Positions 51,944 to 60,438 of a stretch of 64,000 nucleotides of DNA are shown piece by piece; position 1 is the stretch's first letter; the number at the start of each line of letters is the position of its first letter. Origin of the DNA: Rhodopseudomonas pentothenatexigens (GTDB taxonomy: Bacteria > Pseudomonadota > Alphaproteobacteria > Rhizobiales > Xanthobacteraceae); contig NZ_UFQQ01000023.1 of the NCBI RefSeq assembly GCF_900218015.1, forward strand, positions 1-64,000, in the 5' to 3' direction. A model generated the notes under the pieces. The model saw only the letters and a program-made list of their open reading frames with translations, had not been told where the DNA came from and did no database searches. Made by a program: the position numbers and the translations under genes.

Positions 51944-53713
51944 ATGTGTGGAATCTGCGGAGAGATCCGCACACGTGGCGAGCCCTCGATCTCGTCGTTG
52001 AAAGCCGTCACCGGCGCGATGCGGAAGCGCGGTCCCGATTCCGAGGGATTGTTCGCACAAGACCACATGGCGTTCGGCCACCGCCGACTGAGCATTCTCG
52101 ATCTGGCTCCCGCCGCGCAACAGCCGATGATCGACAGCGAACTCGGCCTCGGCATCGTCTTCAACGGATGCATTTATAATTTCCGCGAACTGCGCGACGA
52201 CCTGACCCGGCGCGGCTATCGGTTCTTTTCGCAGGGCGACACCGAGGTCATCCTCAAGAGCTATCATGCCTGGGGCGCCGACTGCGTCGCAAGGTTCAAG
52301 GGCATGTTCGCCTTCGCGCTGTGGGAGCGCGACAGCGGCCGCGTCGTGCTGGCGCGGGACCGCCTCGGCATCAAGCCGCTGTACTACGTCGATGGCCCCG
52401 ACTCTTTCCGCTTCGCCTCCGATCTGCCCGCCTTGCTGGCGGGCGGTGGTGTCGACACCTCGCTCGATCCGGTCGGGCTGCATCACTTCTTCAGCTTCCA
52501 TGGCGCCGTGCCGCCGCCGCGCACCATTCTGCGCGGCGTGAAGAAGCTGGAGCCCGCCACCATCCTGACGCTGGAGCCGGACGGCTCCAAGACGACCCGG
52601 CGCTATTGGAGTTTTGCGGTCGGCGCCCGGCGCGACGATCGGGCAATGACCGAACAGGAATGGACCGAAGCCGTCACCGAGGCGATGCTGACCGCGGTCG
52701 ATCGTCGCCGCGTCGCCGACGTCCCGGTCGGTGTGCTGCTGTCCGGCGGACTGGACTCCTCGCTGATCGTCGCGCTGCTCGCCCGGCTCGGTCATGCCGA
52801 CGTCAAGACCTTCGCCATCGGCTTCGACAGCGTCGGCGGCCACAGCGGCGACGAATTCCATTATTCCGACCTGGTGGCGAAGCACTTCTCCACCGCGCAC
52901 GAGCAGATCCGGATCGACGGCCGCGAGGCGCTGCAGCATTTGCCGGATGCGATCCGGGCGATGTCGGAGCCGATGGTCAGTCACGACGCAGTCGCTTTCT
53001 ATCTGTTGTCGCGCGAGGTCGCCAAGCGCGTCACGGTGGTGCAAAGCGGCCAGGGCGCCGACGAGGTGTTCGGCGGCTATAGCTGGTATCCTTCGCTGCT
53101 GACGGCAAACAATGCCTCCGACCAGTATCGCGAGGTGTATTTCGACTGGAAGCATTCCGACATCGCCAGGCTGCTGACGCCGGATTTCGAGGCCGACGAC
53201 TATAGTTCGGAATTCGTCGAGAGTTTCTTCGATCGGACCTCGGCGAGTTCGCCGGTCGACAAGGCGCTGCAGATCGACGCCGAGATCATGATGGTCGACG
53301 ATCCGGTCAAGCGGGTCGACAACATGACCATGGCTCACGGCCTGGAAGCGCGGGTGCCGTTTCTCGACCACGAGGTCGTCGAGCTCGCCGCCCGGCTCCC
53401 CACTTCGCTGAAGCTCGGCGATGGTGGCAAGTACATCCTGAAGAAGGCCGCCCGGGCCTTGCTGCCCGCCGAAGTGATCGACCGGCCGAAGGGCTATTTC
53501 CCGGTGCCGGCGCTGCGGCATCTGCGCGGCGAATTCCTCGACTATGTTCGCGATGTCCTGTCCTCCTCCGCCGCACGCAGCCGCGGTCTGTATCGATCCG
53601 AATTCATCGATCACATGCTCGATCATCCCGAAGCAGAAATGAGCCCGAAAGGTCATTCGCGGCTGTGGCAGGCCGCCCTTCTCGAAGCCTGGTTGCAGAC
53701 CCATGCCGTTTGA
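51944..53713 (+). CDS. Asparagine synthetase-like amidotransferase
   Basis: A 589-residue glutamine-hydrolysing ATP-dependent amidotransferase. The glutaminase domain starts MCGICGEI with nucleophile Cys2 and has RGPDSEG and FNGCIYNFRELR (Gly-Asn variant with Cys at the usual Glu position of NGEIYN). The synthetase domain has the ATP pyrophosphatase loop LLSGGLDSS (265-273) and VQSGQGADEVFGGY. It resembles AsnB paralogues linked to N-acetylglutaminylglutamine amide synthesis rather than true asparagine synthetase. It overlaps the downstream ligase gene by 11 bases, so the two are translationally coupled and probably act in one pathway. Confidence 0.87.
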   Translation: MCGICGEIRTRGEPSISSLKAVTGAMRKRGPDSEGLFAQDHMAFGHRRLSILDLAPAAQQPMIDSELGLGIVFNGCIYNFRELRDDLTRRGYRFFSQGDTEVILKSYHAWGADCVARFKGMFAFALWERDSGRVVLARDRLGIKPLYYVDGPDSFRFASDLPALLAGGGVDTSLDPVGLHHFFSFHGAVPPPRTILRGVKKLEPATILTLEPDGSKTTRRYWSFAVGARRDDRAMTEQEWTEAVTEAMLTAVDRRRVADVPVGVLLSGGLDSSLIVALLARLGHADVKTFAIGFDSVGGHSGDEFHYSDLVAKHFSTAHEQIRIDGREALQHLPDAIRAMSEPMVSHDAVAFYLLSREVAKRVTVVQSGQGADEVFGGYSWYPSLLTANNASDQYREVYFDWKHSDIARLLTPDFEADDYSSEFVESFFDRTSASSPVDKALQIDAEIMMVDDPVKRVDNMTMAHGLEARVPFLDHEVVELAARLPTSLKLGDGGKYILKKAARALLPAEVIDRPKGYFPVPALRHLRGEFLDYVRDVLSSSAARSRGLYRSEFIDHMLDHPEAEMSPKGHSRLWQAALLEAWLQTHAV

Positions 53714-54935
53714 TCAGAAGATTCTCGACAAGCTGCGGCTCAATCTGAGCGCCAATCAGCAGCACCTGGTGATCCGGTCGGCGATCGGCATCGACGCCAA
53801 TGCCGCCTATTCGTTCGGCATCGAAGAGGAGTATTTCCTCGCCGACGCCGAGACCTTCGAGGTCGCGATGCAGACGCCGAACGGCCTGTTCGAGAGCGCA
53901 AGCTGGTCGACCGGCGGCCAAGCGATGCGCGAGATGCTGCAGGCGCAGATCGAAGTCGCCAGCAATGTCCATGTCGATCCCAGCGATGCGCGGGAAGAAC
54001 TGCGCTTCCTGCGGGGCGAGGTGGCGGCTGCGGCGGCCCAGCACGGCCTGGTGATCATGGCGAGCGCCACCCATCCGACCGCATCGTGGCGGTTTTCCAA
54101 GCCGAGCCCGAAGCCGCGCTATGAGGAGATGATCGAGGATCTGCGCACGATCGGCCATCGCAACATGCTGTGCGGGATGCACGTTCATGTGCAGATTCCG
54201 CCGCATGCCGAGCGCGTCGCAGTGATGCGTGCGATGATCCCGTATCTGCCGCTGTTCATCGCGTTGGCGACCTCGTCGCCGTTCTGGAACGGCAAGGAGA
54301 CCGGCCTGCGCGGCTATCGCCTCGCCGCCTACGACGAATTACCCCGCACCGGCCTGCCGGAATTGTTCACCACTCAGGCCGAATACGACGCCTATGTCGA
54401 AGCGCTGGTCCGGTCCGGCGTGATGCCGAACGAGAGCTACGTGTGGTGGGCGCTGCGGCCGTCGCTCCGCCATCCGACGCTCGAACTGCGCGCGCCGGAC
54501 GTGTGCACACGCCTCGAGGACGCGGTGCTGATCGCGTCGTTGTATCGGGGCCTCATCAAGTATCTCTGCGAGCATCCCGATTCGGCCCAGAAGGTCGGCA
54601 ACGTCGAGCGCGCGATCGCGGTCGAGAACAAATGGCGCGCTCAGCGCTATGGCACCGACTGCATCTTCGTGTCGAAGGATGGACCGATCGAGATCCGCGA
54701 ATTTCTCGACCAGGTGATCGCACGGGTGCTTCCCGGCGCAGAGGCCCTGGGCTGCGCCGCCGAGGTCGAAGGCTGCCGCACCATTCTGGACCGCGGCAGC
54801 TCGGCCGATGCTCAGCTTCGGGCCTATCGCGACTCCGGCGGCGACCTCAGTGCGGTGACGCGTTGGATTGCGCGCCAGACCCTCGGGGAGAGCTCCGCCC
54901 CCTCCGCGCGCGGACCTGCCGAACGGGTCCAGTAA
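53703..54935 (+). CDS. GCS2-type carboxylate-amine ligase (YbdK/EgtA-like)
   Basis: A 410-residue ATP-dependent ligase of the glutamate-cysteine ligase type 2 family, forming amide bonds between a carboxylate (often the gamma-carboxylate of glutamate) and an amine. GIEEEYF (39-45) binds metal-ATP, CGMHVHVQIP (157-166) carries conserved His residues, and SLRHPTLELRAPDVC and IEIREFLDQVIAR follow. Length fits YbdK proteins (about 370-400). It starts inside the end of the upstream gene. Third gene of the amidotransferase cassette; convergent with the RND pump gene 33 bases on. The substrates cannot be read from sequence. Confidence 0.87.
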   Translation: MPFDQKILDKLRLNLSANQQHLVIRSAIGIDANAAYSFGIEEEYFLADAETFEVAMQTPNGLFESASWSTGGQAMREMLQAQIEVASNVHVDPSDAREELRFLRGEVAAAAAQHGLVIMASATHPTASWRFSKPSPKPRYEEMIEDLRTIGHRNMLCGMHVHVQIPPHAERVAVMRAMIPYLPLFIALATSSPFWNGKETGLRGYRLAAYDELPRTGLPELFTTQAEYDAYVEALVRSGVMPNESYVWWALRPSLRHPTLELRAPDVCTRLEDAVLIASLYRGLIKYLCEHPDSAQKVGNVERAIAVENKWRAQRYGTDCIFVSKDGPIEIREFLDQVIARVLPGAEALGCAAEVEGCRTILDRGSSADAQLRAYRDSGGDLSAVTRWIARQTLGESSAPSARGPAERVQ

Positions 54936-54968
54936 CGTTCTGCGGCCTCCAGCCCCGGCCGGGTCGCA

Positions 54969-57900
54969 TTACGGATGCGACCCCACCGCGGTCTGTCGCG
55001 GTTCCGGCTCGTGGGAGGCCGGCGCCAACGGCGCGGCGTGGTCGACCGTTCCTTCGCCGTGCTGCGTCAGCGGCCGGTTGCCGCTGAGCGCACGCAGCAG
55101 CACGTAGAACATCGGCGTGAAGAAGATGCCGAACGCCGTGACCCCGATCATGCCGGCGAACACCGCAACGCCCATCGCGTGCCGCATCTCCGAGCCGGCG
55201 CCGGTGGACGTCACCAGCGGCACCACGCCCATGATGAAGGCCATCGAGGTCATCAGGATCGGCCGCAGTCGCAGCCGGCTGGCCTCGATCGCGGCCTCGA
55301 TCGGCTTTCGCCCGGCGAATTCCAGCTCTCGCGCGAATTCCACGATCAGGATGGCGTTCTTGGCCGACAGGCCGACCAGGACGATCAGGCCGATCTGGGT
55401 GAAGACGTTGTTGTCGCCCTTGCTGATCCAGACGCCGAACATCGCAGCGAGCAGCCCCATCGGCACGATCATGATGATCGACAGCGGCAACGTCAGGCTC
55501 TCGTACTGTGCGGCGAGCACCAGGAACACCAGCAGCAGCGCCACCGGAAACACGATCATCGACGAGTTGCCGGCGATGATCTCCTGGTAGGTCAGCTCGG
55601 TCCATTCGTACGAGGTGCCTTTCGGCAGCGTCTCCTTGGCGACGCGGTCGATCGCGGCCTGCGCCTGCCCGGTCGAAAAGCCGGGCGCGGCGCCGCCGCT
55701 GATATCTGCGGTGAGAAAGCCGTTGTAGCGCATCGCCCGCTCCGGCCCGGCGCTTTCCTTGACCCGCAGCAGCGTCGACAGCGGGATCATCTCGCCGGTG
55801 TCCGAGCGCACCTTGAGCTGGCCGATGTCGTCCGCCCGCGCCCTGAACTTGGCGTCGGCCTGCACCCGCACCGAATAGGTGCGGCCGAATTTGTTGAAAT
55901 CGTTGACGTAGAGCGAGCCGAGATAGATCTGCATGGTCTCGAAGATCGAGGTCACCGGCACGTTGAGCTGCCGCGCTTTGGTACGATCGACGTCGGCATA
56001 GAGCTGCGGCACGTTGATCTGGTAGCTGGTGAACAGCCCGGCCAGTTCCTTCTGCGCACTCGCCTTGGCGACGAACGCCTTGGTGGCATCGTTGAGGGCC
56101 TCGTAACCCAGCCCGGCGCGATCCTCGATCTGCAGCTTGAAGCCGCCGATGGTGCCGAGCCCGGCGACCGGCGGCGGCGGGAACATCGCGATGAACGCAT
56201 CCTGGATGCCGGCGAACTTCTTGTTCAGCGATAGCGCGATTGCGTTGCCGCTGAGCGACTTGTCCTTGCGTTCGGCGAAGTCCTTCAGCCCGATGAAGAC
56301 GATGCCGGAATTCGACGAGTTGGTGAAGCCGTTGATCGACAAGCCGGGAAACTGGATCGAATTCTCGACCCCCGGCTCCTGCTGGGCGATCTCGCCCATC
56401 CGGCGGATCACCTCCTCGGTGCGGTCCAGCGTGGCGCCGTCCGGGAGCTGCGCGAAGCCGACCAGATATTGCTTGTCCTGCCCCGGCACGAAGCCGCCGG
56501 GCACGGCCTGGAACAACCAGAAGGTGGCGCCGACCAGCAGCAGATACACGGTCATGCCGAGCGCGCGGCGCGACACCACCCGCCTGACGCCGCCGCCATA
56601 GGCTTCCGAGCTGCGGCTGAAGAAGCGGTTGAAGCGGACGAAAAACCAGCCGAGCGTCTTGTCCATCAGCTTGGTCAGCGCATCCTTCGGCGCGTCGTGT
56701 CCCTTCAGCAGCAGCGCGGCCAGCGCCGGAGACAGCGTCAGCGAGTTGAATGCGGAGATCACCGTCGAGATCGCCACCGTCAGCGCGAACTGCTTGTAGA
56801 ACTGTCCGGTCAGACCGGTGATGAAGGCCAGCGGCACGAACACCGCGACCAGCACCAGCGCGATCGCAATGATCGGCCCGGTGACCTCGCGCATCGCCTG
56901 ATAGGCCGCGTCCTTCGGCTCGAGCCCGCGCTCGATGTTGCGTTCGACGTTTTCGACGACCACGATGGCATCGTCGACCACGATGCCGATCGCCAGCACC
57001 AGCCCGAACAAGGTCAGTGCATTGATCGAGAATCCGAACACGTGCATCACCGCGAAGGTGCCGATCACCGACACCGGCACCGCGATCAGCGGAATGATCG
57101 AGGCCCGCCAGGTCTGCAGGAACAGGATCACCACCAGCACCACCAGGGCGATCGCTTCCAGCAGGGTGTGGATCACCGCCTCGATCGAGGCGCGGACGAA
57201 CTGTGTCGGATCGTAGACGATGTCGTAGGAGACGCCGTCCGGCATGTTCTGTTTCAGCTCCTTCATCGTCGCGCGGACGTTGTCGGAGATCTGAATCGCG
57301 TTGGAGCCCGGCGACTGGAAGATCGGGATCGCCACCGCGGACTTGTTGTTGAGCAGCGAGCGCAGCGCGTAGTCGGCGGCACCGAGCTCGATCCGCGCGA
57401 CATCGCGCAGCCGCACCACTTCGCCATTGTCGCCGTTCTTGACGATGATCTCGCCGAATTCCTCTTCGGTCTGCAGCCGGCCCTGAGCATTGACCGAGAG
57501 CTGAAGGTCAAGCCCAGGTTCGCCCGGCGAACTGCCGACCTGCCCGGCCGCGGCCTGAACGTTCTGGGCCCGGATTTCCCGCACCACGTCGGCCGGGGAC
57601 AGACCGCGCTCGGCGACCTTCTGCGGATCGAGCCAAATCCGCATCGAATAGTCGCCGGAACCGAACAACTGCACCTGGCCGACGCCCGGAATCCGCGCCA
57701 GCCGATCCTTGACGTTGAGCACCGCGTAGTTGCGCAGATACGTCATGTCGTAGCGGTCGTTCGGCGACATCAGATGCACCACCATGGTCAGGTCGGGTGC
57801 ACTCTTGATGGTGGTGATGCCGAGCGCGCGAACCTCCGCCGGCAGCCGCGGCTCGGCCTGCGAGACGCGGTTCTGCACCAGTTGTTGCGCCTTGTCGGGG

Positions 57901-58202
57901 TCGGTGCCGAGACGGAAGGTGACGTTGAGGGTCATCTTGCCGTCGGTGGTCGCCTGGCTGCTCATGTACAGCATATTCTCGACGCCGTTGATCTGCTCCT
58001 CGATCGGCGTCGACACCGTCTCGGCAATGACCCTGGGATTCGCGCCGGGATATTGCGCCGACACCACGATGGTCGGCGGCGCGACCTCCGGATATTCGGA
58101 GATCGGCAGCACCGGCATCGACAACAGGCCGGCGAGGAAGATCAATGCCGACAGCACGCCGGCGAAGATCGGGCGATCGATGAAGAACTTGGAGAAATTC
58201 AT
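54969..58202 (-). CDS. RND family multidrug efflux transporter (HAE1, AcrB/MexB-like)
   Basis: Inner-membrane proton-driven exporter, 1077 residues. N-terminus FSKFFIDRPIFAGVLSALIF is typical of HAE1 pumps. The proton relay Asp pair lies in GIVVDDAIVVVENVERN in TM4; the second half repeats the topology with GLSAKNAILIVEFARELE and its Lys. The periplasmic domain includes GLSPADVVREIRAQNVQ and GGFVPGQDKQYLVGFAQLPD. It is co-directional with the adaptor gene 129 bases upstream; no outer-membrane channel gene is in the window, so it presumably uses a shared TolC-like protein. Confidence 0.95.
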   Translation of the reverse strand: MNFSKFFIDRPIFAGVLSALIFLAGLLSMPVLPISEYPEVAPPTIVVSAQYPGANPRVIAETVSTPIEEQINGVENMLYMSSQATTDGKMTLNVTFRLGTDPDKAQQLVQNRVSQAEPRLPAEVRALGITTIKSAPDLTMVVHLMSPNDRYDMTYLRNYAVLNVKDRLARIPGVGQVQLFGSGDYSMRIWLDPQKVAERGLSPADVVREIRAQNVQAAAGQVGSSPGEPGLDLQLSVNAQGRLQTEEEFGEIIVKNGDNGEVVRLRDVARIELGAADYALRSLLNNKSAVAIPIFQSPGSNAIQISDNVRATMKELKQNMPDGVSYDIVYDPTQFVRASIEAVIHTLLEAIALVVLVVILFLQTWRASIIPLIAVPVSVIGTFAVMHVFGFSINALTLFGLVLAIGIVVDDAIVVVENVERNIERGLEPKDAAYQAMREVTGPIIAIALVLVAVFVPLAFITGLTGQFYKQFALTVAISTVISAFNSLTLSPALAALLLKGHDAPKDALTKLMDKTLGWFFVRFNRFFSRSSEAYGGGVRRVVSRRALGMTVYLLLVGATFWLFQAVPGGFVPGQDKQYLVGFAQLPDGATLDRTEEVIRRMGEIAQQEPGVENSIQFPGLSINGFTNSSNSGIVFIGLKDFAERKDKSLSGNAIALSLNKKFAGIQDAFIAMFPPPPVAGLGTIGGFKLQIEDRAGLGYEALNDATKAFVAKASAQKELAGLFTSYQINVPQLYADVDRTKARQLNVPVTSIFETMQIYLGSLYVNDFNKFGRTYSVRVQADAKFRARADDIGQLKVRSDTGEMIPLSTLLRVKESAGPERAMRYNGFLTADISGGAAPGFSTGQAQAAIDRVAKETLPKGTSYEWTELTYQEIIAGNSSMIVFPVALLLVFLVLAAQYESLTLPLSIIMIVPMGLLAAMFGVWISKGDNNVFTQIGLIVLVGLSAKNAILIVEFARELEFAGRKPIEAAIEASRLRLRPILMTSMAFIMGVVPLVTSTGAGSEMRHAMGVAVFAGMIGVTAFGIFFTPMFYVLLRALSGNRPLTQHGEGTVDHAAPLAPASHEPEPRQTAVGSHP

Positions 58203-58331
58203 GGCTGTGGTCCGCCGGTTCGCTCGCGCGCGAGCGCAATGATGCCTGCACGGCGGACGGGAGGTCTGCCGCGTGATTGTCTACCGAAAACAATGAGGTG
58301 CGGACCCGCCGTGGCGGCGGGGCCGCAGCGG

Positions 58332-59531
58332 TTAGTTCTGAGCCACCGTTTTGTTGGGATCGGCGGCATCCATCGCCACCGTCTCCGGCTTGATGGTGAC
58401 GCCGGGCCGGACCCGTTGCAGCCCGTTGACGACGATGCGCTCGCCGGCCTTCAAGCCGGACGCCACCACCCGCAGGCCGTCGACCGAGGCCCCCAGCGTC
58501 ACTTCGCGATACTGCGCGTGGTTCTCGGCATCGACCACCATCACGAATTTCTTGTTCTGGTCGGTGCCGACCGCGCGCTCGCTGACCAGCAGCGCAGGCT
58601 CGGGCTTCGGCTGCCCCATCGACAGCCGCGCGAACTGGCCCGGCATCAGCCGGCCGTCGGCATTGTCGAACACCGCGCGCACCCGCACCGTGCCGGAGCG
58701 CGGATCGACCTGATTGTCGATGAACTGCATCTTGCCCTTCACCGGCGCTCCGCCGGCGATCGTCGTCATCTCGACCGGAATCCGTTCGATCGCACCCGGC
58801 GTGTTCTCGTCGGCAAGCGTCTTCAGCGCGCGGGTCACCACCTGCTCGTCGGCATTGAAGCTGGCATAGATCGGGTTGACCGAGACCAGCGTGGTCAGCA
58901 GCGGCGAACTCGGGCCGGCGGCAATCAGGTTGCCGACCGTGATCTCCACCTTGCCGACCCGGCCGGACACCGGAGCGCGGATCTCGGTGTAGCTGAGATT
59001 GAGCTCTGCGGTCTTCAGCGCCGCTTCGGCGGATTTCAGGTTCGCCTCGGCCTCACGATAGGCGTTGAGGCGGTTGTCGACCTCGCGCTGGGTGATGCTG
59101 GAACTGGAGAGCTGTTGGCTGCGTTCGACATCCGCCTTGGTGAAGACGACGCGCGCGCGAGCAGCCGACAGCTGCGCCTGGGCGCGATCGACCTCGGCGG
59201 CATACAGCGACGGATCGATCCGGACCAAGAGGTCGCCCTTGTTGACCAGCGCGCCCTCCCTGAACTGGATCTCCTGGACGGCACCGGCGACCCGCGAGCG
59301 GATCTCGACCCGCTCGATCGCCTCGAGACGCCCGGAGAACTCGTCGGACGGCGTCGTGGCCTTGGTCTGGACCAGCGCCACCGACACCGGCACGGCGGCG
59401 GGCGCCGCCGCTGTGGGTTCCGCCTGGGCGGCCCCGGTGCGCTCCATCAGCGCAGCGCCGCCGGCCAACGCGATCGAAACCGCAATCATTCCCGCGCCGA
59501 GCGCAGTCTTTCGAGCGAGTGGAGTAGCCAT
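58332..59531 (-). CDS. RND efflux periplasmic adaptor (membrane fusion protein)
   Basis: A 399-residue adaptor linking the pump to an outer-membrane channel. It has an N-terminal membrane anchor (ALGAGMIAVSIALAGGAALM) without a lipobox Cys, the lipoyl half-motifs EIRSRVAGAVQEIQFREGAL and LSYTEIRAPVSGRVGKVEIT, a helical hairpin between them, and the beta-barrel region NPIYASFNADEQVV. The first gene of the efflux operon, divergent from the TetR gene; the promoter region between carries two operators. Confidence 0.94.
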   Translation of the reverse strand: MATPLARKTALGAGMIAVSIALAGGAALMERTGAAQAEPTAAAPAAVPVSVALVQTKATTPSDEFSGRLEAIERVEIRSRVAGAVQEIQFREGALVNKGDLLVRIDPSLYAAEVDRAQAQLSAARARVVFTKADVERSQQLSSSSITQREVDNRLNAYREAEANLKSAEAALKTAELNLSYTEIRAPVSGRVGKVEITVGNLIAAGPSSPLLTTLVSVNPIYASFNADEQVVTRALKTLADENTPGAIERIPVEMTTIAGGAPVKGKMQFIDNQVDPRSGTVRVRAVFDNADGRLMPGQFARLSMGQPKPEPALLVSERAVGTDQNKKFVMVVDAENHAQYREVTLGASVDGLRVVASGLKAGERIVVNGLQRVRPGVTIKPETVAMDAADPNKTVAQN

Positions 59532-59648
59532 CGCGAATCCTATTTGATCAGGTAAGCTTGTAAAAAGCCCAGCAGATTCAGTAACTCGTCCGTACAGCGG
59601 GATGGTGACGACCGAATATCATCATACCACGCTGCAGCGCACATATCC

Positions 59649-59662
59649 ATACCGTCTGGTAT
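59649..59662. promoter_or_regulatory. TetR operator 1 (adaptor side)
   Basis: ATACCGTCTGGTAT is a perfect inverted repeat with a four-base centre (TACC-N4-GGTA core). On the minus strand it follows TTGACA (59684-59689), overlapping the region just after a -10-like TCTATA, so a bound repressor would block the pump operon promoter. Confidence 0.7.
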
Positions 59663-59672
59663 AGATGGACTA

Positions 59673-59701
59673 TCGACATCCACTGTCAAGAGACTTATCT
59701 A
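59673..59701 (+). promoter_or_regulatory. Candidate promoter of the TetR gene
   Basis: TCGACA (59673-59678) and TATCTA (59696-59701) are 17 bases apart and point toward the tetR start at 59733. The -10 box overlaps operator 2, which predicts autorepression. Confidence 0.45.
59684..59689 (-). promoter_or_regulatory. Candidate -35 box of the RND operon
   Basis: On the minus strand this reads TTGACA. Eighteen bases further, TCTATA is a possible -10 box that abuts operator 1. Divergent promoters interleaved with two operators is the usual layout for TetR-controlled efflux genes. Confidence 0.4.
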
Positions 59702-59712
59702 CCGCTTGGTAG
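59699..59712. promoter_or_regulatory. TetR operator 2 (repressor side)
   Basis: CTACCGCTTGGTAG is a perfect inverted repeat with the same TACC-N4-GGTA core as operator 1, 50 bases away (about five helical turns). It lies 21 bases before the tetR start codon. Confidence 0.7.
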
Positions 59713-59732
59713 AAATCTCTGGAGATTCAGCC

Positions 59733-60320
59733 ATGGCCCTGGGACGCCCCCGCGAATTCGACGTCGACGCAGCGCTCGACCTCGCTTTGCATGTGTTCTG
59801 GCGCAAGGGGTACGAAGGCACCTCGATGGCGGACCTCACCGAGGCGATGGGGATCACCAAGCCGAGCCTGTATGCGGCGTTCGGCAACAAGGAAGATCTG
59901 TTCCGGAAAGCGCTCGATCGCTACGTCGACGGCCCCGGCGGCTACTATCAGGCAGGCCTGCAGAAGCCGACCGCGCGCGAGGTCGTCGAGCACATCCTGT
60001 ACGGTGCGGTCGATGCGATGACCGATCCAGGAAACCCCGGCTGCCTCGCCGTACAAGGCGCACTGTGCTGCGGCGAAGCCGCCGAGACCATCAAGCAGGA
60101 ACTGGCGGCGCGCCGCGCCAAGGGCGAGCAGGACCTGCACGACCGTCTGGCCCGTGCGATCGCCGAAGGCGATCTGCCATCCGGCACCGATGCCGGGGAC
60201 CTCGCCCGCTACGTGTCGGCGATCCTGCAAGGCATAGCGGTGCAGGCGGCAGGCGGCGCCTCCTCCGATCAGTTGCGCAAGCTGGCCGACATGGCCCTGC
60301 GGAACTGGCCGCCGGTGTGA
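59733..60320 (+). CDS. TetR family repressor of the RND operon
   Basis: A 195-residue repressor. HTH: MALGRPREFDVDAALDLALH, then FWRKGYEGTSMADLTEAMGI and TKPSLYAAFGNKEDLF. The C-terminal ligand domain carries a CLAVQGALCCGEAAE segment with several Cys. ATG at 59733 has GGAG eight bases upstream; an earlier in-frame start lacks it. The gene is divergent from the efflux adaptor and the intervening DNA contains two matching operators, so local repression of both units is a strong inference. Confidence 0.9.
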   Translation: MALGRPREFDVDAALDLALHVFWRKGYEGTSMADLTEAMGITKPSLYAAFGNKEDLFRKALDRYVDGPGGYYQAGLQKPTAREVVEHILYGAVDAMTDPGNPGCLAVQGALCCGEAAETIKQELAARRAKGEQDLHDRLARAIAEGDLPSGTDAGDLARYVSAILQGIAVQAAGGASSDQLRKLADMALRNWPPV

Positions 60321-60438
60321 CGCCGCGACGATCGCGGGCCGCCGGCCACAAACATTTCGTTAAGGATACGGCGACCCGATTACCAACATTGCGCGCAGTT
60401 GCCATCGCTTATTAGGAACTGCGAGCGATGTTGCGCGC

